From Candidatus Desantisiibacteriota bacterium (GTDB lineage Bacteria > JACRDZ01): a stretch of DNA of 6,855 nucleotides. The position numbers were made by a program, and so were the translations under genes. The stretch is from contig JACQWU010000149.1 of assembly GCA_016209155.1 (NCBI GenBank), forward strand, positions 1-6,855. Direction: 5' to 3'. Position 1 is the first letter of the stretch. Each line of letters starts with the position of its first letter. The notes under the pieces are model-generated. The model had not been told where the DNA came from. It saw only the letters and a list, made by a program, of their open reading frames with translations, and did no database searches. Of this stretch, positions 1 to 5,248 are shown one piece after another.

Positions 1-939
1 AGCCCGGCGGAAATTAATTTAAAATCACATGTTTTTGTGAATATTAAAATGGCGGAATATACCAGAGCGCCTGTTATTTTGGTTTGCGATATTGATAAAG
101 GCGGGGCATTGGCATGGATAGTCGGGACGCTGGAACTATTAACAAAAAAAGAAAGAAGCAGAGTAAAAGGAATAATAATAAATAAATTTCGCGGAGATAT
201 AGATTTGCTTGTCCCCGGAATAAAATTTTTGGAAAAACGCACGGGTATTAAGGTTTTAGGGGTAGTCCCATATTTTCGTGATGTAAAGATACCTGAGGAG
301 GATTCGGTTCCGCTTGAGATCATAGATCAAAGAGTAAAGATGATAGCGCAAGAAAAAAAGACAGAGATACTGCTGGATATAGCGGTTATATATTTGCCTC
401 ATATCTCAAATTTTACAGATTTTGATCCTCTGGAAAAAGAATCTGATGTTTTGCTGCGTTATATAAAAAATCCGGAAGAGTTTGGATGTCCTGATATTAT
501 TATCCTTCCAGGTACAAAAAACACAATAGGTGATTCAAAATATTTAAAAGATTCCGGTCTTGACGTTAAAATCTTATCTGCAATTCACAATTCAAAGTGT
601 ACATTTTTAATTGGTATTTGCGGCGGTTATCAGATGTTAGGCAGAAAAATATTTGATAAAAAGTCTCTGGAATCCGGTTGTAAGGAAATTAATGGATTGG
701 GAATTTTACCTGTTGAAACAAGCATGGGAAGTGAAAAAATACTCAGGCAGATAAAAGGAAGGGATATATCTTCAAATAAAATAATCCATGGTTATGAAAT
801 ACACCACGGCCGCACAAAAATTATTAATAAATCTGATTCTTTTAAAAAAGATACAGGTTCATATTCACATTTTTTTGAAATTATTGAATGCGATGATAAA
901 AAAGCAGAATACTTCGATGGTATAGTTCAAAAATATTGA
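1..939 (+). CDS. cobQ: Cobyric acid synthase, 5'-partial, C-terminally truncated
   Basis: This cytoplasmic, ATP-dependent glutamine amidotransferase amidates the side chains of adenosylcobyrinic a,c-diamide in cobalamin synthesis. The frame is open from base 1: the first codons read SPAEINL, a conserved CobQ block, so the start lies outside the window and the GTG at 37 is not the true start. Visible parts are the dethiobiotin-synthetase-like ATPase half (DIDKGGALA, INKFRGD, VLGVVPYF) and the amidotransferase half (ILPGTKNT; GICGGYQMLG with nucleophile Cys at 619-621; HGYEIHHGRT at 787-816). The frame then ends at TGA 937-939, right after FDGIVQKY. Family members normally continue about 60-80 residues through GTYxHGxFxN, which supplies the catalytic His, to a tail resembling LDMxxIYxI. 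That block is missing here. Glutamine-dependent activity is therefore doubtful and the gene may be a recent pseudogene. Family identity is certain; the fate of the gene is inference. Confidence 0.93.
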   Translation, partial: SPAEINLKSHVFVNIKMAEYTRAPVILVCDIDKGGALAWIVGTLELLTKKERSRVKGIIINKFRGDIDLLVPGIKFLEKRTGIKVLGVVPYFRDVKIPEEDSVPLEIIDQRVKMIAQEKKTEILLDIAVIYLPHISNFTDFDPLEKESDVLLRYIKNPEEFGCPDIIILPGTKNTIGDSKYLKDSGLDVKILSAIHNSKCTFLIGICGGYQMLGRKIFDKKSLESGCKEINGLGILPVETSMGSEKILRQIKGRDISSNKIIHGYEIHHGRTKIINKSDSFKKDTGSYSHFFEIIECDDKKAEYFDGIVQKY

Positions 940-973
940 TATGGATTATTTATATAAAATAATGAAAATATAA
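932..973 (+). pseudogene. Out-of-frame remnant of the CobQ C-terminal tail
   Basis: In the +2 frame, immediately across the cobQ stop codon, the sequence reads NIDMDYLYKIMKI and then TAA. Intact CobQ proteins commonly end in a stretch such as (L/V)DMxxIYxI, so this looks like the true C-terminus of the same gene, brought close by a deletion of roughly 55-60 codons whose length is not a multiple of three. The match is short and was made from memory of the family, so chance similarity is possible. Confidence 0.5.
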
Positions 974-1109
974 AAATACAATGCTTGGCAAATCGTAAAA
1001 AATGCTGTTTGGCAGCTTTTGCTGAAGTCGGAACTTTTCTCCAATGAATTGGAAATCCCCAAAAACATGTTGCATTTGATCTTATTTGGAGTTGATCGAA
1101 AATATGGGA
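940..1109. other. Intergenic, no gene seen
   Basis: No credible coding frame lies here after the CobQ tail remnant. A small hairpin (GCTG 1004-1007, CAGC 1013-1016) followed by four T could be a weak terminator for cobQ. A second small inverted repeat, TCCAAT-GA-ATTGGA, lies at about 1040-1053. Neither is convincing on its own. Confidence 0.4.
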
Positions 1110-1196
1110 GGTAGGAGCAATCTCCTGATTGCGATATTTATAAATTCGTTACAGCAATTACAATTACAGCATCGCAGTCAGGAGACTGCTCCTACC
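1110..1196. repeat. REPIN-like inverted repeat, copy 1
   Basis: Two 26-nt arms (1110-1135 and 1171-1196) are inverted and separated by 35 nt. They are complementary at 24 of 26 positions. Each arm, read inward, is GGTAGGAG, four variable bases, CTCCTG, the reverse complement of those four bases, then CGAT. Each arm can thus form its own hairpin (G-nnnn stem with a CTCCTG loop), and the two arms can form a long cruciform or RNA hairpin. The GTAG head followed by a hairpin is the hallmark of REP elements mobilised by RAYT (TnpA_REP) transposases, and an inverted pair is a REPIN. No RAYT gene is present in the window. It lies in a convergent gap, where it could also act as a transcription barrier. 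Confidence 0.85.
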
Positions 1197-1342
1197 AGTT
1201 CCTGCCTGCTCTTATAAATTTTCATGCTCCTTTGTGCCAATTTGTTGATATGAACGTTTCATTTTATTTTCCTTTTTATATCTTAGGTAATGTCAAAAAT
1301 TAACCACAGAAGATAAAGAGAAAACCTTAAAAATTAATTATT
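1197..1342. other. Intergenic spacer between repeats
   Basis: No gene is seen. The stretch at about 1302-1328, starting TTAACCACAGAAG and running into AAAGAGAAAACC, resembles the degenerate ACCACAGAG-type intergenic repeats found in many bacterial genomes. One diverged copy is not enough to establish this. Confidence 0.25.
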
Positions 1343-1370
1343 GTAGAGACGCAAAATTTTGCGTCTCTAC
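1343..1370. repeat. Perfect 28-bp palindrome with GTAG head
   Basis: GTAGAGACGCAAAA (1343-1356) is followed directly by its exact reverse complement (1357-1370), giving a 14-bp perfect inverted repeat with no spacer. Palindromes of the GTAGAGACG...CGTCTCTAC type are dispersed, presumably mobile, repeats in many bacteria, including cyanobacteria. The GTAG at each end is shared with the REPIN-like arms nearby, which suggests the same kind of single-strand hairpin transposition. Confidence 0.85.
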
Positions 1371-1405
1371 CCTGTGCACTCTAAATTAAGAATTTTTTTA
1401 TCTGG

Positions 1406-1429
1406 ATGAGGGTTCTTCATTTTTTTTTT
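1406..1429 (+). terminator. Possible weak intrinsic terminator
   Basis: A short imperfect stem (ATGAG 1406-1410 against CTTCAT 1415-1420 with one bulge) is followed by ten T residues (1420-1429). The T-run is good but the stem is weak and AT-rich, and it lies about 470 nt past the cobQ stop. It could end residual rightward transcription. Confidence 0.25.
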
Positions 1430-1490
1430 GCATTTTGCATTAAAATTTAATAATTCAACGTAATACTTTTAGTCATCAGTAGAAATGGAT

Positions 1491-1566
1491 GTCATCGCGT
1501 AGGGCTTTATCCTGAAGCAATATAGAAAAGCAGGGATTGCTTCGCAGTTTTACTTCTCGCAATGAC
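1491..1566. repeat. GTCATTGCG-type imperfect inverted repeat
   Basis: The ends are mirror copies: GTCATCGCG at 1491-1499 and CGCAATGAC at 1558-1566. Further in, GAAGCAAT (1514-1521) pairs perfectly with ATTGCTTC (1536-1543) around a 14-nt loop. The pattern GTCATTGCGA...GAAGCAAT is, from memory, a widespread dispersed repeat in many anaerobic bacterial genomes. It sits 18 nt beyond the desulfurase stop codon (which reads leftwards), so it may also shape that transcript's 3' end. Confidence 0.7.
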
Positions 1567-1584
1567 TTATTAGGATAATTCCCA

Positions 1585-2733
1585 TCATTTTTTTTTAAGG
1601 ATTTTTTTTATACATTTAATTGTAAAATCAATCTCTTTTTCCGTTGTAAAAAAGCCCATACTCATTCTTATTGTCCCTTGCGGAAAAGTTTTAATGGTTT
1701 TGTGAGCAAGCGGAGCGCAATGAAGTCCTACTCGGGTCATAATATTATATTTATCGCTTAATGCAGTTCCGAATTCCCCTGAATCCATTCCCTTAATATT
1801 AAAAGATATAACAGGCATCTGAGAAGAAGGATTGGATAGCCCATAAATATTAAGTTCTTCTATTTCTTTAAGTTGTGACAGCAGATACTTAGTAAGCAGT
1901 ATTTCTTTTTCTCTTATATTTTTTATACCGGTTTTTTTTATAAATGCTATTCCTGCGCCAAGTCCTGCAATTCCCGGAGTATTTAAAGTCCCTGATTCAA
2001 AACGTTCTGTAAGAAGTTTAGGCTGTATATCTTTTTTTGAATCAGTACCGGTGCCGCCTTCAATTAACGGGAGGAGGTTTACTCCATGGTTTATGTAAAT
2101 AAAACCTGTTCCCTGTGGACCAAATAAATTTTTATGTCCTGAACAGGCGAGTATATCTATTTTTGATTTTTTTACATCAATTGATAATGCCCCCGCGGTT
2201 TGAGATGCGTCTACCATAAAAATAATTCTATTTTTTTTTGCTGTTTCCCCGATTCCATCTATTGGATTTATAGTTCCAACCACATTGGATGCATGAGTAA
2301 TAACAATAAGTTTTGTATTCGGCAGGATGCTATTTTTTATAGCTTCTACCGGAACATATCCATATTTATCAGCCTTTACCCGTGTTACAGATATAACTAC
2401 GTCATCTTCAAGTCTATGTAAAGGTCTCAGTACGGAATTATGTTCCATCGTTGAAGTAATCGCATGGTCACCTTTTTTAAGAAGCCCCTTTATTCCAAGA
2501 TTTAATGCTTCTGTTGCATTTGAAGTAAAAATAATACGGGAAATGTCAAGTATCCCAAAGAGGTCTCCAATTTGCTCTCGGGTATTAAAAATAATATGGT
2601 TTGCTTCCATAGCTAATTTATGGCCTGAACGTCCGGGATTTCCGCATTTATAGCGCAAACATAAATCAATAGCTTTATATACCGTTTCCGGTTTAGGAAA
2701 AGAAGTTGCCGCATTATCTAAATATATATTCAC
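1585..2733 (-). CDS. Cysteine desulfurase family protein (class V aminotransferase)
   Basis: This PLP enzyme of the NifS/SufS fold is expected to release sulfur from cysteine as a protein persulfide, in the cytoplasm. In the 382-residue product given here, the motifs run in order: YLDNAATSFPKP at the N-terminus; MEHNS, whose His would stack on PLP; MVDASQTAG with the PLP-contacting Asp and Gln; CSGHKNLFGPQGTG with the PLP lysine (residue 201); ERFESGTLNTPGIAGL; and GLHCAPLAH with the probable catalytic Cys (residue 339). The short active-site loop and the ending RMSMGFFTTEKEID match the TIGR01977-type subfamily, whose substrate is not always established. Start choice: GTG at 2733 is preceded by AAAAGGAA with good spacing and gives the usual short N-terminus. 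An in-frame ATG at 2760 (391 aa) has no visible ribosome site. It reads in the same direction as tetR upstream, but a 310-bp gap separates them. Confidence 0.92.
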   Translation of the reverse strand: MNIYLDNAATSFPKPETVYKAIDLCLRYKCGNPGRSGHKLAMEANHIIFNTREQIGDLFGILDISRIIFTSNATEALNLGIKGLLKKGDHAITSTMEHNSVLRPLHRLEDDVVISVTRVKADKYGYVPVEAIKNSILPNTKLIVITHASNVVGTINPIDGIGETAKKNRIIFMVDASQTAGALSIDVKKSKIDILACSGHKNLFGPQGTGFIYINHGVNLLPLIEGGTGTDSKKDIQPKLLTERFESGTLNTPGIAGLGAGIAFIKKTGIKNIREKEILLTKYLLSQLKEIEELNIYGLSNPSSQMPVISFNIKGMDSGEFGTALSDKYNIMTRVGLHCAPLAHKTIKTFPQGTIRMSMGFFTTEKEIDFTIKCIKKILKKK

Positions 2734-2781
2734 ATGGAAATTCCTTTTGATGTTCTGCATCGTGCTTCGGGATAATTAATT

Positions 2782-2809
2782 ATTTTATCACTATTTATTC
2801 AAAAAGCAA
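2782..2809 (-). promoter_or_regulatory. Candidate promoter for the desulfurase gene
   Basis: On the minus strand TTGCTT (2809-2804) and TAAAAT (2787-2782) are 16 nt apart, about 50 nt upstream of the preferred GTG start. The -10 is good but the -35 matches only in TTG. In DNA this AT-rich such pairs arise by chance, so it is a candidate only. Confidence 0.3.
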
Positions 2810-2939
2810 ACTTTTTATCCATTTCATTTGGAATTAAAGTTATGTGTCTGTAGCGATAATTGACGATGAGCATTTAACAAAGTCCGGCGGGCTGTAAAAT
2901 GCAGAACTCCTGACCTTATAAATATGCGATATTGTTTTG

Positions 2940-3028
2940 GGTAAGAGTGATCTCCTGATCACGATTTTTTAAGGAAATCTGTATTTCTATTGATTAAAAA
3001 TTATCGCTGACAGGAGTCACCTCCTACC
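2940..3028. repeat. REPIN-like inverted repeat, copy 2
   Basis: This element has the same design as the one at 1110-1196. Two 26-nt arms (2940-2965 and 3003-3028) are separated by 37 nt. The fixed blocks GGTA(G/A)GAG, CTCCTG and CGAT are kept, while the four-base stem differs: TGAT/ATCA in the left arm and GTGA/TCAG in the right arm (one mismatch). The arms have drifted apart more than in copy 1, with 17 of 26 positions complementary, yet the internal stems persist. It lies 15 nt past the tetR stop codon and may act as a 3' hairpin for that transcript. Confidence 0.8.
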
Positions 3029-3043
3029 TTTTATTCCGATTTT

Positions 3044-3298
3044 CTATTTATTGGCTCTATTTATCCATGCCGGATTCTTTATAAGAGCAGAGATTGCTGC
3101 TTTTTTCGCGGTATCACCTGTTAAACCCTGTGTGCTTTCCAAAAAACCAGTCATTCCCGCAACTGCTTCATCAAATGATTTCATACTTCCATCCGGTCTT
3201 GCGCAATATTTACAATAATTTTTGCTTTCATCTCCATTAGGATAATCCTCTTTTGTTCTTAAGGGCATACCACAGCAAATACATTTTTCATTTTTCAT
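3044..3298 (-). other. Possible separate zinc-ribbon protein by internal initiation
   Basis: Within the tetR frame, ATG at 3298-3296 is preceded by a perfect AAGGAG with nine-nt spacing. Starting here gives an 84-residue protein, MKNEKCICCGMPL..., which corresponds to the free-standing form of this zinc-ribbon family. Either the site is a relic of two once separate genes whose intervening stop was lost, or both a long repressor and a short zinc-ribbon protein are made from one frame. Which one holds cannot be told from sequence alone. Confidence 0.45.
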
Positions 3299-3853
3299 TT
3301 TTTGTTTCTCCTTAACGGTTAAAAAAGATATGATTTTTCTTATATGATCTTCCTTTACCTTATTTTTATCAAACATATAATCACCGAAAAAAGTTAAATA
3401 AACCATAGCCCCCTGCCATAAGATTGTCCGGGTAAAACTCTTATCCGACCATTTATTAAATGCTTCCATTATTTGACCATTTATGGCAGCAAAATATGTT
3501 ATCACCTCCTCCTTTGTCTCCTCATTGAAATTTGAAAATCCTGCAAGAAGCGATCTATATAGAGGCCAATTTTTTTTAAGTATTTTCGTATAGGAATTTA
3601 AAAAGGTTTCTAATGATTCAGCTTCTCTTACTTCGAAATATAATGAATCTGTTATCCTTTTAACTAAATTTATAACTACATTTAATACAATTTCATCTCT
3701 GTTTTTAAAATGAAAAAATATCGTACCATGTGCAAGCCCGGCTTTTTTGGTAATTTCAATTGTTGAAATATTAAATCCTTTTTCAATAAATAATTTTTCG
3801 GCAGTTTTTAAAAGCTTTTTTTTTGTATTCTCTTTTTCTTTAGATCGTTTCAT
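3044..3853 (-). CDS. TetR-family repressor fused to a C-terminal zinc ribbon
   Basis: Residues 10-60 are a typical TetR DNA-binding domain: TAEKLFIEKGF, then the helix-turn-helix ITKKAGLAHGTIFFHFKNRDE. Residues 65-180 are the helical ligand and dimer domain, which does not reveal the ligand. Residues 186-269 form an unrelated module with Cys pairs C191/C194 and C214/C217 (CICCGMPL, YCKYCARPDGSM), matching the small putative zinc-ribbon family usually seen as free proteins of about 85 residues. TetR proteins usually end near 190 residues, so the join looks like a fusion. The join falls exactly at a Met codon with a strong internal ribosome site. The ATG at 3853 has CAGGA upstream. The divergent region carries a near-consensus promoter overlapped by palindromes, so autorepression is likely. 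Whether it also controls the hydrogenase genes is unknown. Confidence 0.9.
   Translation of the reverse strand: MKRSKEKENTKKKLLKTAEKLFIEKGFNISTIEITKKAGLAHGTIFFHFKNRDEIVLNVVINLVKRITDSLYFEVREAESLETFLNSYTKILKKNWPLYRSLLAGFSNFNEETKEEVITYFAAINGQIMEAFNKWSDKSFTRTILWQGAMVYLTFFGDYMFDKNKVKEDHIRKIISFLTVKEKQKMKNEKCICCGMPLRTKEDYPNGDESKNYCKYCARPDGSMKSFDEAVAGMTGFLESTQGLTGDTAKKAAISALIKNPAWINRANK
3308..3313 (-). promoter_or_regulatory. Internal Shine-Dalgarno site within tetR
   Basis: AAGGAG on the minus strand is a full match to the anti-Shine-Dalgarno core, nine nt before the in-frame ATG that begins the zinc-ribbon module. It is stronger than the site in front of tetR itself (CAGGA, about 11 nt from the ATG). 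Confidence 0.55.
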
Positions 3854-3879
3854 CTTTTGATTTTTCCTGTTTAATTTTA

Positions 3880-3913
3880 ATTGAGTTAAAACTCAATGAG
3901 CATATACTCATTG
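3880..3913. promoter_or_regulatory. Tandem palindromic operator (probable TetR binding site)
   Basis: Two palindromes share four bases. The first, 3880-3897, is ATTGAGTT-AA-AACTCAAT with perfect 8-bp arms. The second, 3894-3913, is CAATGAG-CATATA-CTCATTG with perfect 7-bp arms. Their centres are 15 bp apart, so four GAG/CTC half-sites lie in a row. The second palindrome overlaps the -10 element and likely start site of the tetR promoter, a standard position for autorepression. Binding by the adjacent TetR protein is inferred from location and symmetry. Confidence 0.75.
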
Positions 3914-3938
3914 TATTTATTTTAAACTATTATGTCAA
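3910..3938 (-). promoter_or_regulatory. Sigma70-type promoter of tetR
   Basis: On the minus strand TTGACA (3938-3933, perfect consensus), a 17-nt spacer and TACAAT (3915-3910, five of six) point at tetR. Transcription would begin near 3903, inside the palindromic operator, leaving a leader of about 50 nt. Confidence 0.75.
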
Positions 3939-4082
3939 GTAAAAAATTTTGTTTAACGGCTGGATTGATATCCGGCAATGCAGGGGGTGAAATTGCTAAC
4001 CCGCAAAAATGGCAAATTGTAATTCGCCCGCTACTAATTACTAACAGAAATTTTCATTTCCATAACATTATCCCGTTATAAC
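3914..4082. other. Divergent intergenic region, no gene seen
   Basis: Between the two promoter cores there is no credible coding frame. A hairpin GCTGGAT-TGAT-ATCCGGC (7-bp stem with one G-T pair) lies at about 3959-3976. No further copy of the GAG/CTC operator half-sites is seen towards the hydrogenase promoter. Confidence 0.4.
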
Positions 4083-4111
4083 TTGACATTTTTATTTATG
4101 TATACTATTAT
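4083..4111 (+). promoter_or_regulatory. Sigma70-type promoter of the hydrogenase operon
   Basis: TTGACA (4083-4088, perfect), a 17-nt spacer and TATTAT (4106-4111, five of six) point rightwards. Transcription would start near 4118, giving a leader of about 60 nt before the beta-subunit gene. No clear activator or redox-regulator box was recognised around it. Confidence 0.7.
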
Positions 4112-4177
4112 TATTTTTTAAGTAAAAGTGTTCACCCCTATAATCTGCAATATTCAAATTCAAGAGAAAATTCAAAT

Positions 4178-5248
4178 ATGAAATATAAAATAATTAAGAT
4201 TAATGATTTTAAATCAAGATTGCGTTTACTTCTTTCAAATTATGAATTTTGGGGTGTTACAGAGAAAGTAAAAGTTCCTACGACAGGTCCGAAATTTTCA
4301 TTTGAAAGAATAAATGATATCGAAAATATAAGCTGGGATTATGATTTTACTATACTTCCTCCGAAAAAAATATTATTTCCGCCTGTACAGACGCTTATGA
4401 AATATAGAGAAAATGAATATATTCCGCCTCAAAAGCAGTATCCGGAATTGGATAAAAATATTATTATATTCGGGGTTCATTCTTACGATATTGTCGCTTT
4501 AAACATACTTGATATTTGTTTTCTTGCTGAAAATGCGGACCCGTATTATAAACAAAAAAGAGATAAAACCATCTTGATAGGTATTGAACATAAACCGAAT
4601 GAATATAATTTCAGCAAAGATATGCAGACACATCAAATAGAAAAGGGATTTGATCTTTTTCTTTATAAAATTAATGACGATTATATAATCGCTGTTGGTT
4701 CGGAAAAAGGTAAAATTATTTTAGATGAATTAGAAGTTAAGGAAGAAGCAAGCATAGATCAGGTTTTTGCTCTAAATGATAAACGTTATGCTGATGCTGA
4801 AGCTATTCCTTATAAGATGAAAATGACAAATCATGAGCTGCCTAATATATTGTCAAATAGCGAAAATAATAAAATGTGGGAGGAAATAAATGAAAAATGT
4901 TTTTCCTGCGGTTCATGTAATTTAGTTTGTCCCACCTGTTATTGCTTTGATGTCAGAGATAATCCTGATATAGATTTAAAAACAGGTTTCAGAAAGCGTT
5001 ATTGGGATGGATGTATGCTGCGGGAATTTGCAATTGTTGCCGGAGGAGAGAATTTCAGACCCAATGCCAGGCATCGCCTTATGCATAGATTTTTCAGAAA
5101 AGGATGGTATTTAAAAGAAAAACTTGGCGGAAAACTTGCCTGTGTCGGATGCGGGAGATGTTCTCAAACCTGTAAAGCGGAAATAAATATTTTAGACTGC
5201 TTTAACAAATTAAAAGAGGAATATAATGCAACCTGCAGAATCAGTTAA
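4178..5248 (+). CDS. hydB: [NiFe]-hydrogenase (group 3b type) beta subunit, Fe-S protein
   Basis: This cytoplasmic electron-transfer subunit belongs to the HydB/AsrA family and would pass electrons between the hydrogenase small subunit and the flavin subunit. Residues 1-200 are the family's characteristic N-terminal region (ILPPKKILFPPVQTLMKY, IIFGVHSYDIVALNILD). Residues 241-256 (CFSCGSCNLVCPTCYC) and 322-332 (CVGCGRCSQTC), with further Cys at 279 and 341, supply ligands for two [4Fe-4S] clusters. The segment GFRKRYWDGCM and the Arg/His-rich NARHRLMHRFF are typical. AsrA of anaerobic sulfite reductase is a close relative, but the downstream hydrogenase small subunit settles the assignment. 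The ribosome site is weak (AAGAGA 12 nt upstream) and the leader carries a direct repeat of ATTCAAAT (4152-4159 and 4170-4177). The 3' end overlaps the next gene by 23 nt, implying translational coupling. Confidence 0.92.
   Translation: MKYKIIKINDFKSRLRLLLSNYEFWGVTEKVKVPTTGPKFSFERINDIENISWDYDFTILPPKKILFPPVQTLMKYRENEYIPPQKQYPELDKNIIIFGVHSYDIVALNILDICFLAENADPYYKQKRDKTILIGIEHKPNEYNFSKDMQTHQIEKGFDLFLYKINDDYIIAVGSEKGKIILDELEVKEEASIDQVFALNDKRYADAEAIPYKMKMTNHELPNILSNSENNKMWEEINEKCFSCGSCNLVCPTCYCFDVRDNPDIDLKTGFRKRYWDGCMLREFAIVAGGENFRPNARHRLMHRFFRKGWYLKEKLGGKLACVGCGRCSQTCKAEINILDCFNKLKEEYNATCRIS

Noticed and set aside
37-39. GTG as the start of cobQ
   Set aside because: The frame is open to base 1 and its first codons encode the conserved SPAEINL block, so the gene starts upstream of the window.
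1110-1196. CRISPR array or tRNA-like structure
   Set aside because: Only two inverted arms are present, with no regularly spaced direct repeats, and no cloverleaf can be drawn.
2200-2653. Two plus-strand open frames of 73 and 108 codons inside the desulfurase gene
   Set aside because: They lie antisense to a well-conserved enzyme, have no ribosome sites or recognisable domains, and are shadows of its codon pattern.
2734-2760. ATG at 2760 as the start of the desulfurase
   Set aside because: No ribosome site precedes it, and the extra nine residues are not typical of the family. The GTG at 2733 has AAAAGGAA at good spacing. This remains a preference, not proof.
1110-3028. The two inverted repeats as ends of one 1.9-kb composite transposon carrying the desulfurase
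   Set aside because: Each copy is itself a complete two-arm element, there is no transposase between them, and their arms have diverged to different degrees, so independent insertions are more likely.
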